Source: Toxotes chatareus (taxonomy: Eukaryota; Chordata; Actinopteri; Toxotidae). From it: a stretch of DNA of 64,000 nucleotides. Made by a program: the position numbers and the translations under genes. Under the pieces are notes generated by a model. It searched no databases. It saw nothing but the letters and a program-made list of their open reading frames with translations, and was not told where the DNA came from. The stretch spans positions 10,792,181 to 10,856,180 of the forward strand of contig CM028884.1 of NCBI GenBank assembly GCA_016801885.1, given 5' to 3'. The number at the start of each line of letters is the position of its first letter. Position 1 is the first letter of the stretch. Below, piece by piece: positions 36,413 through 47,060 of the stretch.

Positions 36413-39400
36413 AAGGGGGTGTATGGGTAGCACACCATTTCTCAAAGGCTGTTTTCCTCTGCCCCATTAATCACTGTTTTACTTCCCTCCCTTCATCCAT
36501 CCACACTTCCTTCCTCTTTTGCTCTTTGCTTCCTTCATGAAGCATACCTTCATCCGAATCCCCTGACAGCACCATCCTTTCCCAGTACAAACTGGGTTTA
36601 TACTTTAAGCCCAGTCCACTACTGCATATCAGTACATTCAAGCCAAGCGTCATATGAAGGCTCAGCTAATAAACCTTGTGACCTTGAATCTTGACCTTTG
36701 TCGTATTTTACTCCCTCTCTCCCGTTTCTTGCTCTCCTTCACTCTCTTGCTGTTGGTCTCTTTCTCCCTTTGTTCGAACCTTTCCGATTCCAGCCCGTAA
36801 AGAAAAGGAGAATACAGCCTCCCTCTCCATCTCTTTCACCCTGCACTTATTCAGCCTACAGCTGGCTAACAGACCCCCTTCCTCCCCTCCCTCCTTCGTC
36901 ATGTTTTGTGTTGGAGTGCGCCTCTCTCCACGTGCAGCCGCAGCTCAGAGGCATGTAGGAGGAGTTCCCTGAGAGGAATGTGCGTGACTGGCTGGCTGAC
37001 TGTGATACGTACACAGACACACACACACACACACACATACAGCAGCAGCTTGTAGCTCACACTTCTGCAGAGCCAGCTGAGAGGGACTCTGTTCTAGCCA
37101 GTCCTGCTCTGATGGGAGGAGGGCGGTGTGTGTGTGTATATGTGTGTGTCCTTGTGCTTCTATACTTATGAGGACCCGACATCCTCAAAATGGTCAATAC
37201 GTTAAAATAAATGCCAGTAATCGTGACCTAATATTTATGTGACTCCAGTTAAAATGAAGGCAGGACTTGAGATTGTCGGGCAGGCAGCTTCTGTACGTCG
37301 ATGTGTTTGCTTGTATGCTGTAAAGAAAGAAAGCTGCGATTCTCAGCGCTGCTCTATATCAGCTGACCTCCTGCGGGATTCTGGGAGTTTTCTCTGGAGG
37401 AGTACAGAAGATAGAGAGCCAAGACGGGCTCTTCAACCTTCTACTAAAAATACCCCACTTTAGATCTTAACATCAATTACAACAGAAACAGAACAAGGTT
37501 TTGTTAATTTTCTCGTGGCAGAAGACAAACCAACGTGTCTCAGCTAAAGTTAAGCAACATTTGACTGGTGACCTAATACACATAGCCCCCATCATGTCCC
37601 TTGTAAAAAAACAGCATATAAATTCAGCTTTTGTTAATAATAATGCACAACAGAGTGGCTCAGTATGAGCTACAATCTGAATGTGACAGCCAGCTGACGT
37701 GTTCCTTGTCAGTAGTTTTTCCACTTCTCTATAACTGATAATTTGAACAGCGTCAGAGGGGAATAGTCTGTTCCTCAACCGTGAAAGGTTGATTCAGCCC
37801 TACTCTGTCCTGCCAACCCTTTCCAACCCCACCCAAGAAGAATTTGTGGAGCCTATGGGTGGTGCAGCATAACTTTATTATTTCTGTCCTGCATTGTCTT
37901 CATGTATCTGGGTGAGTTTTTGTTTGTGCATGTTTTGTCAATGAGTGTGAATGATGTCACTGTCAGTGTTGTCTATACTTGTATGTGTGTGTCTGTGTGT
38001 GTATGCGCTGTATAAGAGAGAGCAGTGTGTGGCTTCACCCCTGAGCTCAGCTGACATGGAAGATCTAAATATATTCCTTTGAAGCAGCCAAACTAGAAAA
38101 CTTGTGTCATCTGCTGCCTTCCCCCACACCCTTTCTCTAAACAAGCTTTTCAAGCCAAAGTTGAATAGCCACATCCACCTAAGCAAAAATCTAAACAAAC
38201 ACACACTGGCATCATCATGGTTACTCTCTAATTGCATTTCTGTTGTCCCAGCATCAGTCACAGGATAGGAAAATTAGTAGTCTAACTGCTACTTTCCTTC
38301 AGTTGGTTTCTTGTTTTCTTATAAAAGCAATACGCTGACCTTCTGTTTCCCTGCCTTGTCTAGATGCAACGGAGGAGTTTTTCGAGTATGATGCGGAGGA
38401 GTTCCTGGTGTTCCTGACCTTGCTTATCACAGAGGGAAGGACACCAGAATATTCTGTGAAGGGCAGGACCGAGGGGCTGCACTGTCCGCCAGCCCAGTCG
38501 GCCATGCCGCCTCTTCACAAGCACGAATGCAGCGACAAACTGCCCCAGGTAACACATGTGAACACACATCTGTGTACACAGCCTCTCCCGTCTTCTCTTA
38601 TGTCAGTGTAAACAGAGGCCAGTCTCTTCTCATCCTACTAGAGGTTGTTGCAGCTTCATTTGCGTCATTCAAGTCATGAGTGTGAAGTCAGGCCCACTTA
38701 CCTAACAGGATGCATGGCTGATATGTTCTTTTTTGGAGATGTTTGTAATAATTAAGTATTTTCTGTAGTTTTACCAACATAGTGGGAACTCAATACCCAA
38801 CCCTCACTTAGTTTATTAGGTTATACTTCTACGTAACTACTATATAGAATATCATGTGTATAGCAAATTTCCAAGGTGAAAATGTTGTTTTGAGATGTGA
38901 CCTCAATAAAATCACTGAGAAGTTCAGCTCTAAGTGAGGCTCCTTTGAGTCCCATCTGCTTTGCCCCTAAATTTCAAGGTCCCAGTGTTGACATTCACTA
39001 ATGAACACTAACCCCCCACCTTTGTCTGCTTGTGTGTGTGTGTGTGTCCAGTGTCGGCAGGCAAGGCGAACCCGTTCAGAGGTGATCCTGCTTTGGAGGA
39101 ACAGCATCCCCATCATGATCGAGGTCATGCTCCTGCCAGACTGTTGCTATGGTGACGAGTGCCCCCCAAGTGACCCCATCAGCGACCCGGTCATCAAACA
39201 AGATGCTCTGTTGCTGGAGAGGTGGACCCTGCAGCCAGTTCCAAGACAGTAAGACAAACACTCACATACACAAAAGCCCACACACTGACCTTACCATTTT
39301 AAACATGGTGATGTTGCGCAGTTGAGTTCATACAAAAGAGACTGTGCACACAAGCGCTTTTTTTTTAAATTAAAGTTTGCAATTTGAAAGAAATACAGTA

Positions 39401-42400
39401 TTGCTGTATTTTCAAGGCTGCCGACTCCTCCATTCATCCATCGCTGTCTTCAGTTTCCACAACTAATGCTTTCATTATACCCTGTTTACTTTGACACTCT
39501 GCTTTGTTCACGTAAATTCACTTTATGTACAGATACATGCCTGCACAGACAAACCTGGCCCTTGAAAAACATCTAGATTTCTTCAGGTTCAAATAATTTT
39601 ATTTGCCATTTGCTCATAAAGACTACAAGTACGCTGGAATTCTTCGGTTTCCTCAGTCAAAAAACAGGTATTTAGAAAAAACAAGAGACACAGATACCAT
39701 ATCTGTGTCATGCAGTGAGTAAAAAAAAATGTGTGTTGAGGTGAGCACATGTACTAGCTTGTACAGGTTTCACCAGCAGGCCTGTTGCACATGGACTGAA
39801 CATGGGCCATAACCAGTCATGCTGGGGGCTTTATATGCAAAAACAGGATAATTTGTCTGCAAAATGGTTTAAAAAGGGAGGGTTAAAGTAAATGTAGTAG
39901 AGATGCACGAGTTTCATCTTCCACCAGATCCAGAGACATGCTAAGTTGAAGGCTTAAAAAGCTACAAAATGTTAAAAATGAAAATGTAACACAAAATAAA
40001 ATAATAATTAAACTCCATGAAAAAACCTAGATAACTGGCCTGGCACACAGAGGGTTAATGATTCTGACAAATTGGCCCACTTTCCTACTAATATGTTCAG
40101 GAGCAGGGAACACACTGTGTCTGACACAAACACACACACACATATCCCTGAACCGTGTTCTCATTAACCTGACATACTGGCACATTTCCACCTCTTTTAA
40201 CTGTGTTTTTAATAGAAGCGGTGATCGTTTCATTGAGGAGAAGACTCTGCTGTTGGCTGTTCGCTCATACGTCTTCTTCTCCCAGCTCAGCGCCTGGCTC
40301 AGTGCCTCCCATGGCATTGTCCCCAGAAACATCCTGTACAGGTCAGACATAACACTCACTCATGACACTGGTGGGCTGAATCCTTCTCACTCAGGCTGTC
40401 GGACCGCATTATTAAAGCTACAGGAAACTTAATCTAAAGTTAGGTTATTTTCAAGTTTATAGATAAGTGTAAATCTATGTGCTCTGTGCTGTTTTGAAGA
40501 ATCTCTGGAGGCTCTGATAAATCTTAGATGTAAGAGTCAACAATTGCCTTTTTTTCTCACTCCGTCCCTGTCAAACAGGATCAGTGCTGCTGATGAGGAG
40601 TTGGTGTGGCAATTCTCCCAGCCGCCTTCAGAGCACATTTTCCCCGTCCCCAATGTCTCACAGAGTGTTGCACTGCAGGTTCGTGTCCAGTCACTGCCCC
40701 GACAACCCACCTACCCCACCCTAGCCTGCAGCATCCATACCGGTCTGCCTCCACTTTACAGCAAGACCCCAAGTCTCAACCCAAACCTCAACAGCCATGG
40801 TGGCCTGCCCACCCTCAAAAAGAGCCAGGACCCCAGCAAAGACAACCTCCTTCACAACTCTAACATATACAGCAAGAGCTCCAACTCCATGTCTGGTCTT
40901 CTCCTCAATGGATTACCCATTCCTAATCTTCCCATCAACAACATCCCTATTAACAGCCTTCCTCACACTGCTGTCCCACCTGCCTACAGCAAGAAGAGCC
41001 AGGAGCCTAGTGAAAGCCACGCGTATCAGAACGGAGAGCTTCCACAGGTCAGCATCCCTCAACGTCAGGGTTCACCACTGTTCCACAGATCCTCCCACTC
41101 TCCAACGCCCTCCCGCTCCCCGTCTCCACTTCCCACAAGTAAAGCAGGGAAGTGGCTATACTCAGCCCTCAATGGTTCATCTGACCCCACACAAGTAGAG
41201 GACTATGGGTCTGGCACCAACAGCAGTGAGAGGTCAAAGGGGCCCATCCCTGAGCCACTGAGAGCGTTTAAGAATTTTTCGTTGTCTGAGCCACCACGCT
41301 GCCCCTCCCCGAGGCCTGCTGCAACCGAAACAAACCCCCTGATTGGCTCCCTGCTGCAGGAGAGACAGGAAGTTATTGCCCGCATCGCACAGAGGCTCAA
41401 CTTCTGCGACCCCACAGCACCGCCACTCCCTCCCGGCCTTTTTTCTTCTGACAACCCTCCCAAAGCCATGTGGGGCAGTAACCATGATGACATAACTGCC
41501 AGTAAGACCAAAGAGCCCGAGGTACCGCCCTATGAGTCTGTGGGACGTGTGTGGCCCAGCCCCTTCAACACACCCGTGACTGACACTTCTTTCAGCAAAC
41601 GGGAGAGCTCTTCTCCTAAACCTGCGGCCTGCAGGAAGCTGAAAATGACTGAGACAAGAGACAGAGAGGAGGAGAGGAATGGAGAGAGGGACAGAGACCG
41701 AGAGAAGGAGAGAGTCAGGGAGAGGGAGAGAGACAGCTGCCTCATCGCCCAGGCAGTACAAGACATCACTAGACTCATCCAGGAGAGACTGTCTGTCCCC
41801 TCTCTGTCCCCCAGGCACAGCAGAAGCAGCAGCCCTCTGCACCACACGCACACAACAACAGTCACACACACGGTCCGCACATACTCACAAACCACACACA
41901 TCCCACAAGCCTCACACACTGCCACCAACGGCTACGCCAACGGCCACATACCCAGCCACGAACCTCACAAAGGCAGCACGCACACCGCTGCCTCACACGC
42001 GCCGGTTTGCACAGACAAGCCCCGAGTTGATCTGGGGACCGAATGCCATTCTCCCCGGGCCCAAAATGGTGCTCACTTTACACTTGAAGAACCCTCATTT
42101 AAAGGCCAGTCCCACTCCCAGGCTGGTCAGCGTTTACGAACTCCCCCACAGGAAAAGCTCAGAATCAGGACACCCAGCAGCCATGAAACCCCCCCTGCCT
42201 CCCCCGTCTTCGAGAACAGCCCAAGGAATGCCCATATTTTTAGTTGGACTTGCAATGATGCCAGCCCAGACATGAACTGTAACATAAGCCACAACCACAG
42301 CAAGCCTCAGCCTCAGCCTCAGTCCCAGATGCAGATGCAGAACTATGTGCAAGCCCAGGCCTCTGCGCTCCAGGATGAGAACCAGGCACCCTCGGAGTCT

Positions 42401-45400
42401 GGATGCTCCAGTGCCTCCAGTCCCGACACGACTCCCCTTCCTACTGTACTGGTAAGGGACTTAGAGGGTATTGATCGTCCATATACTTTTTAGTGGTCAC
42501 CTAGTTAGTAATCTACAATTGTCCCAGTTGTCATATACCTGCTTAAAGAAGGATTGGTTTCACTGTATTATTTTTAAGTTATACTTTAATATTATATATA
42601 CATTTGACAAATATTAGGAAGTTAAACATTTAATAAGACAAATGATTCAGTCCATTAACATTTTGTTAAGAAAAGGCCCAAGTTAGCTTCTGAAGTATCG
42701 ACACTGCTCTGGGAAACACACTTATTTGGTTTCTTGCTGAGAGTTAGATGAGAAGATTGATAACACCCTCATGTCTATATGATGTGCGTAGCTATTCAGC
42801 CTAAGCCAGCAGCTGGTTAACTTAGCTGAGCATAAAGTCTGGAAACAAGGAGGAAACATCTTGCCTCACTTTGTCCGAAAATAACTAAATCTTCCTATAA
42901 GCAGGCTGTTGCCAGCCAAGAAATGTTTGGCACATACTGTAACCTCTTGTAAAACAGTTACTTGCCACCTTTACACTTTGGTTGTGGGACAGATTTAACA
43001 AACAAGATATGATGTGTTAATTATCAACCATCGATCATTTGATTCTCAGCAAGAAGCTGAGTAAACTTTTTCCCCAAAAATGTCAAACAGTTCCTTTAAT
43101 TCCTTTAAAGCAAGAAGGAACCCCCTAAACACTGTTAGAGTTCTTTTGCTGGGAGCAAGTGGAACTGGAGGGGTAATTAAAATGGCATACGATCTACCAG
43201 AACATGATTTGATCACCTTTTACTTGTATGCCTGGTCTTAATCTCTCTCTGTCTCTGTGCTCCAGCGTGCTCACAGCCCTTCCCCTCTGCGTCCCTGCAA
43301 CAGCTGGAAGAAGCAGAATCGCCACTCATTAGACGCCACAGCAACCAAGGCCTTCCACCCCTGCACTGGCCTACCACTGCTCTCCAGCCCTGTAAGCAAC
43401 ACACACACACACACACAGATGGTACAGCTTCACAGTGAAACTCAGTCATTGTCACATTCTGCTTTGTGCATTTGTTAAAGTGACACATTGAGGCTTACAG
43501 GCACACTCGAACACTTACTGGCTTAGCCCTGATTAGCAGTCGTTGCCAGTGTCCATGCAGTTGTGTTTGTCATAACACCACGCTCACTACCCTTACTAAT
43601 TCATGCCATCTGAAGCATTACTCATGCTACTTTCATCAGTTTAAGAAGTATGCCTGTGAGTGTTTGTCATAAAAAGACTCTGAAATATCTGGCAGCAGCT
43701 CTTATTGCTGCTGGGCTACCGAGTAGTTAGCAGAGGTTAATGTACACACAGAATTACACACACACGCACATACACACATAGGTGGGTAAGGCATGTGACT
43801 CATCTGTGTCTCATCAGCCACACTAAGTTGCTGCACTGACTTTGTAGGGTTACCACACTCCTTGATCATCACATTTTCCTGTCCTCTGATCAGTCCCACT
43901 CACATATGTAAACACTAAAATGTGCTCACACAAACTCGTGGGAACTCTTGGTCAAACAGTCTCACCAACACACATACAGTCCACACGCTGCATAAAATAT
44001 AGTTAACATTTTGAATAAATGGGAGGTTTGAAATGTATTTTTCCTTTCATTGAAAACTACTCACACAGCTTCTGCTTTTAAACTTCTCTCCTGTGATATT
44101 AAAATTTTCAGCTTGACAGTCCCACATTTAAGAAAACAAGAAGCTTCTGAGCTTTAACTGCGGATAATGTGTCGGTTTTTCTCAGTTAATCATGTATTGT
44201 GTGTGTGCTGCAGGTTCCTCAGAGGAAAACTCAAACAGGCTACTTTGACCTGGACACCTCTCTGACTGGCTGTAAGGGTTTGCCTTGGGCCTCTGGGAAA
44301 AGGTACACATTTTCTCCCCTGGGATCTTCATTACTGTAGTTACGAGACTGCTGGCTCAGCTTGTCCATGAGGACAAGGTCAGGGCAGTTTCGCAGGTTTA
44401 ATGCAGTTTTAATCGCTGTTAAAGGACAAGGAATTTCTTTGTTTTCCAGTCACCTCCCACATCATCTGTTGATTATAGTACCATCTGGATCAAGTTACTC
44501 ATACTGTTCATCATAATTTTAAAACCTACTTGTTTTTCTCACTTTGCAATATTTCAGCTGTTACTGTGCGTAACTGAAATCAAGGAAAACTCAGATATTA
44601 GATTGTGTTTTATTGTGTTTATAGATAAACTTTTACTATCAGGGATGTTTTTTTCCCCTTAACTGCCAGGATTATAAAGGATGTGTTTTAGACCCTTAAA
44701 AACTGACATAGCCGTGGAGCAACAAAAGGATATAGTGTCACCTGTGTGTTGAGAGATCAGACAATAAGAGTGTTGTTGCGAGTGGAAAGGTTAGGTCACT
44801 CCTGTTGTATTCCTCTCACGCTGCCACCTGCTGAAGCTCTGCTGTACTGTGACTGCATCCAGAATCACACACGTTCAGCTCAAAATGGCAGACAGAACTG
44901 AACTGGCTTTATATACACAGAGCTTCATGGCACAGCCTACACACAGCAGATGTGGGTGGTATCTCAGTGCTACTTTTGATAAAGCAGATGTTTCACGAGT
45001 TTGGTGATCAGGGTTGAAAGTTCAGTTCAGCCATGGGACAAATTCTGTTTTTTTTTTTTTGCTTCCAAACATGAATTTCTTTTTTAAAGTCTTTTTTTAA
45101 GGTTAAAAAATCAACGTGGGTAATAAATATGAGACTAAATATGTGTGTGTCCCTAACAGACACCAATGAGTTTTTTTTTTTGCCGTGTTCCTTTTGAGAT
45201 GGCTGATATCGCTTTTGTTTATTCACAAACTTCCGTCTGAGATTTTTTTGATGTCACCCAGAACACGTCTGTTCAGACATACCAGGAATGTTTGTCCTGT
45301 AAACACCTTAAGATGCTCTTTAACAGCTCACGCACTGAAAACAAGTTGATCAGGTGTGTGTGTTTTGCATCCCTTCAGGGTGTGTCCTAAGAGAGAGGGG

Positions 45401-47060
45401 TACACGGATGAGTCACAGCAGCTGTTCAGTGCCAGCGCTCCACCTGCCAGTCTCAGTCTGCTGGGAAACTTTGAGGTATAATACACAAACACTCTCAGAA
45501 TCATCTGTCTTTTTCCATAATCGTTTTATGAGAATAGCTCACTTATACTTGTGTGATTTTGCATCCCTAAATAGTTGATTTAATCAGATTAAGCAGAATG
45601 GTCACAAAGGGAATCATTTTGTCTGCCACACTTCTAGAAGGTGAAAAACATAGACTAGCCATAGTCTATGAGCTTGTACATCTTGTTGGCTTTGTTTATG
45701 TTTTCCAATTTACCCAGTAACTTTGCTGACTGGATGACAAATTGAGTTTCTGTCCTGGATAAAAAAGTCAAAGGTCAAAGTGAAAAAAAATAAAAATAAA
45801 AGGAGGATTAATATGTAAAGTTGAACTCTGTCTCTCCAGGAATGTGTGCTGAACTACCGCCTGGAGCCTTTAGGGACAGTGGAGGGTTTCACAGCAGAGG
45901 TTGGAGCCAGTGGGTCCTTCTGCCCCAGTCACCTGACCTTACCTGTGGATGTGTCGTTCTACAGTGTCTCTGATGACAACGCTCCCTCACCATATATGGT
46001 GAGACGACTGTTTTTCAGCCGATCAGTTACCCCAGTCTGTCCCTATGTGTTTGAGCGCTTGCCTATTTGTGACATGTTGTTGTCATGTTTTCTCTCACAG
46101 GGTGTGATAAACCTGGAGTCCCTGGGAAAAAGGGGCTACCGTGTACCTCCATCAGGAACCATTCAAGTGGTGAGGAAACTTTTTTTTTGCTTTGTTTTTT
46201 TACGAATGTTGAAATGCTATGCAATATTTGATTCATGGTGAACAAAGGGCTGAGAACAAAAAGCGGATTACACCAAGTGACAAAAATACAATGAGACCCC
46301 TAGTGGTTAAAGAGGAAGGATCTGTTATATTACTTACAGATTCAAGGCCATGTTTTTATTCATTTGTTGTGATTATTCTTAGGAATTTTAAAGGCATTTT
46401 ATCTCATATATTTTAATTACATTATCAGGATGACATGTACAGTGTGAAGTTCATTTTATGTATCTTTCACAGCATCTAAGGTTACTCTTATGTCTATATA
46501 GATTATTTAAATCTGATGAAATCAGGCCAGAAAGTGTTGAAACCTGTCTAAATCCCATCATGCTCTCTGGTTGTACCACTCAGACCTTATTCAACCCTAA
46601 CAAGACGGTGGTAAAGATGTTTGTTGTAATGTACGACCTACGAGCCATGCCAGCTGGACACCAGACCTTCCTACGCCAGAGGACCTTCTCCGTTCCCGTT
46701 CGACGTGACACAAACTATCAGACCAGCAGGAAGCCCCTCACCCTGGGCCAGGGACGCACCTTGCGCTACCTCGTTCATCTGAGGTGAGATAGCTGTCACT
46801 TTGTCTCTGTCCCGCAGCAGTGATGATTCTCCTCCCTTGTTCATCCTCCTTGTTTTTTTTTTTTTTTTTTTTTTTTTTTTGTGTCCACCTCTCCCATCCC
46901 AACCAGGTTCCAGAGCTCTAAGTCTGGGAAGATCTACCTCCATAGGGACATCCGTCTGCTGTTTTCCAGGAAGTCCATGGAGGTGGACAGCGGTGCTGCC
47001 TACGAGCTCCAGTCCTTCACAGAGTCCCCCATTGACCCACCATTCTCTCCCCGCTGCTGA
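20473..47060 (+). CDS. atosa: atosa: Atos homolog A (FAM214A), twelve coding exons
   Basis: Nuclear transcriptional regulator; the Drosophila relative Atossa promotes macrophage tissue invasion through metabolic target genes. The joined exons give about 1096 residues (human about 1076). Visible parts: an acidic N-terminus (FFEYDAEEFLV) with a LLITEGRTPE segment where a transactivation motif is described; a conserved block across exons 2-4 (about 55-175); a long Ser/Pro-rich disordered region in exon 5 (176-799) with an ETNPLIGSLLQERQE motif from residue 425; and a conserved C-terminus with a DUF4210-type block (about 895-956) and a chromosome-segregation-type domain (about 1010-1085, ending SMEVDSGAAYEL). 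All splice phases agree and the frame is open throughout. Neighbour order matches the human locus. Start ATG 20473 gives MKPER, like human MKPDR. Confidence 0.93.
23958..24060 (+). other. Candidate cryptic exon in atosa intron 1
   Basis: A tract TTGCCTTTTCAATACAG precedes 103 bp that are open in one frame (APRPCADTAPFNMDIGLPIV and onward) and end at CTGG|gtaggc. An internal ATG at 23993 has A at -3 and G at +4. The length is not a multiple of three, and neither entry from exon 1 nor the internal ATG gives the phase exon 2 needs. It could be a poison exon, an untranslated exon or chance. Confidence 0.25.
24389..24540 (+). repeat. Intronic direct repeat, copy A
   Basis: About 150 bp similar in the same orientation to 25237-25392. 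Shared blocks include ACATATTTAGTACAGCTACT at the left end and a 26-bp identical stretch starting CTGGACTGGCTGAAGCAGC near the right end. Confidence 0.85.
25237..25392 (+). repeat. Intronic direct repeat, copy B
   Basis: Second copy of the segment at 24389-24540, offset by about 848 bp, diverged most in the middle third. Confidence 0.85.
33308..33385. repeat. Fragment of a dispersed fish repeat
   Basis: AATGACTCAGCCCCACTGGAGCAG... followed by CTTGCTCAGGGGAACCTCA resembles a sequence I recognise as highly repeated in percomorph genomes (CTTGCTCAAGGGCACCTCA type). Recognition is from memory; class and ends are unknown. Confidence 0.5.
35871..35891. repeat. Poly(T) tract
   Basis: 21 T in atosa intron 1. 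Confidence 0.9.
36378..36411. repeat. (GT)n microsatellite
   Basis: About 16 uninterrupted GT units in atosa intron 1; the surrounding 36000-36330 is also GT-rich. Confidence 0.95.
37017..37038. repeat. (CA)n microsatellite
   Basis: About eleven CA units in atosa intron 1. Confidence 0.9.
37126..37200. repeat. Fragment of a GT-flanked fish repeat
   Basis: A GT tract is followed by CTTGTGCTTCTATACTTATG and AGGACCC. In many teleost genomes I recall a dispersed element with a TTGTGAGGACC motif flanked by GT/CA repeats. A related fragment lies at 62838-63016. Identification is from memory. Confidence 0.45.
38364..38548 (+). CDS. atosa: atosa coding exon 2
   Basis: Acceptor ttgtctag, donor CCAG|gtaaca. 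Encodes residues 6-67, starting ATEEFFEYDAEEFLVFLTLL, through the conserved SVKGRTE and HECSDKL motifs. Ends in phase 0. Confidence 0.95.
39052..39248 (+). CDS. atosa: atosa coding exon 3
   Basis: The acceptor follows a (GT)n tract, tgtgtccag|TGT. Encodes CRQARRTRSEVILLWRNSIP and onward to ALLLERWTLQPVPRQ; ends CA|gtaaga in phase 2. Three cysteines (CRQ, DCCYGDEC) are conserved-looking. Confidence 0.95.
39589..39660. repeat. Possible fragment of a dispersed fish repeat
   Basis: TTTTATTTGCCATTTGC followed by ACAAGTACGCTGGAATTCTT resembles a common teleost interspersed repeat (TTTATTTGTCATTTGC ... AATGAAATTCTT). Recalled from memory; a short fragment with no visible ends. Confidence 0.35.
40216..40341 (+). 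CDS. atosa: atosa coding exon 4
   Basis: Acceptor aatag|AAGC completes Gln-133 and gives SGDRFIEEKTLLLAVRSYVF and onward to SASHGIVPRNILYR; donor ACAG|gtcaga, phase 2. Confidence 0.95.
40579..42451 (+). CDS. atosa: atosa coding exon 5 (large, mostly disordered)
   Basis: 1873 bp, acceptor caaacag, donor CTG|gtaagg, phase 0 at its end. Encodes residues 175-799. The start (ISAADEELVWQFSQPPSEHI) is conserved; then Ser/Pro-rich sequence, an ETNPLIGSLLQERQE helix-like motif from residue 425, a run of alternating Arg/Glu/Asp (about 534-561) coded by GA-rich DNA, a Thr/His-rich stretch (about 596-650) coded by CA-rich DNA, and a Gln/Pro/Met run coded by CAGCCT/CAGATG repeats. The frame stays open through all of it, which supports a genuine coding exon. 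Confidence 0.95.
42691..43103. mobile_element. Non-autonomous inverted-repeat element (fish MITE-like) in atosa intron 5
   Basis: The sequence CTGGGAAACACACTTATTTG, then AGAGTTAGATGAGAAGATTG, CTCATGTCT, CATAAAGTCTGGAAACA and CAAGAAATGTTTGGCAC matches in order a repeat I recognise as abundant in percomorph genomes. It ends in AAAATGTCAAACAGTTCCTTTAA, whose reverse complement is the family's inverted end (AGGAACTGTTTGACA). The left end is diverged. It has no coding capacity. Confidence 0.8.
43266..43391 (+). CDS. atosa: atosa coding exon 6
   Basis: Acceptor gctccag, donor CCT|gtaagc. Encodes RAHSPSPLRPCNSWKKQNRH to the conserved AFHPCTGLPLLSSP; phase 0 at both ends. Confidence 0.92.
44214..44302 (+). 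CDS. atosa: atosa coding exon 7
   Basis: Acceptor gtgctgcag|GTT, donor AAAAG|gtacac, phase 2. Encodes VPQRKTQTGYFDLDTSLTGC followed by KGLPWASGKR. Confidence 0.92.
45379..45475 (+). CDS. atosa: atosa coding exon 8
   Basis: Acceptor cccttcag|G, donor GAG|gtataa. Encodes VCPKREGYTDESQQLFSASA to the conserved SLSLLGNFE; phase 0 at its end. Confidence 0.92.
45840..45998 (+). CDS. atosa: atosa coding exon 9 (DUF4210-type block)
   Basis: Acceptor ctctccag|GAA, donor ATG|gtgaga; phase 0 at both ends. Encodes ECVLNYRLEPLGTVEGFTAE and onward through VGASGSFCPSHLTLPVDVSF to SDDNAPSPYM, the best conserved part of the family. Confidence 0.95.
46101..46169 (+). CDS. atosa: atosa coding exon 10
   Basis: Acceptor tctctcacag|GGT, donor GTG|gtgagg. 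Encodes GVINLESLGKRGYRVPPSGT followed by IQV; phase 0 at both ends. The intron before it is only 102 bp. Confidence 0.95.
46584..46783 (+). CDS. atosa: atosa coding exon 11
   Basis: Acceptor accactcag|ACC, donor CTGAG|gtgaga, phase 2. Encodes TLFNPNKTVVKMFVVMYDLR to TFLRQRTFSVPVRR and LRYLVHLR, the start of the chromosome-segregation-type domain. Confidence 0.95.
46853..46880. repeat. Poly(T)28 in a 123-bp intron of atosa
   Basis: 28 consecutive T end 26 bp before the acceptor of exon 12 (46907), so the run is part of, or replaces, the polypyrimidine tract. Confidence 0.95.
46907..47060 (+). CDS. atosa: atosa coding exon 12 and stop
   Basis: Acceptor caaccag|G. Encodes FQSSKSGKIYLHRDIRLLFS, RKSMEVDSGAAYEL and a tail ending FSPRC-C; TGA at 47058-47060. 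Matches the family C-terminus. Confidence 0.95.

Larger units (their letters stand above)
20489..38363 (+). other. atosa: atosa intron 1 (17.9 kb)
   Basis: A very long first intron, donor gtacgt and acceptor ttgtctag. It contains a duplicated segment (24389-24540 and 25237-25392), fragments of dispersed fish repeats (33308-33385, 37126-37200), GT and CA microsatellites, T-runs, and one candidate unannotated exon (23958-24060). Open frames elsewhere (for example 30784-31068, 32848-33102) lack convincing similarity or compatible splice phases. No nested gene is supported on either strand. Confidence 0.8.
38549..46906 (+). other. atosa: atosa introns 2-11
   Basis: Introns are 503, 967, 237, 814, 822, 1076, 364, 102, 414 and 123 bp in order. 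Intron 3 carries a repeat-like fragment at about 39589-39660. Intron 5 carries the inverted-repeat element at 42691-43103. Intron 11 carries a T28 run. No further coding exon is supported in the introns over 300 bp. Confidence 0.8.

Noticed and set aside
41234..41869. 211-codon open frame on the minus strand
   Set aside because: It is the shadow of atosa exon 5, whose + strand frame is clearly conserved.
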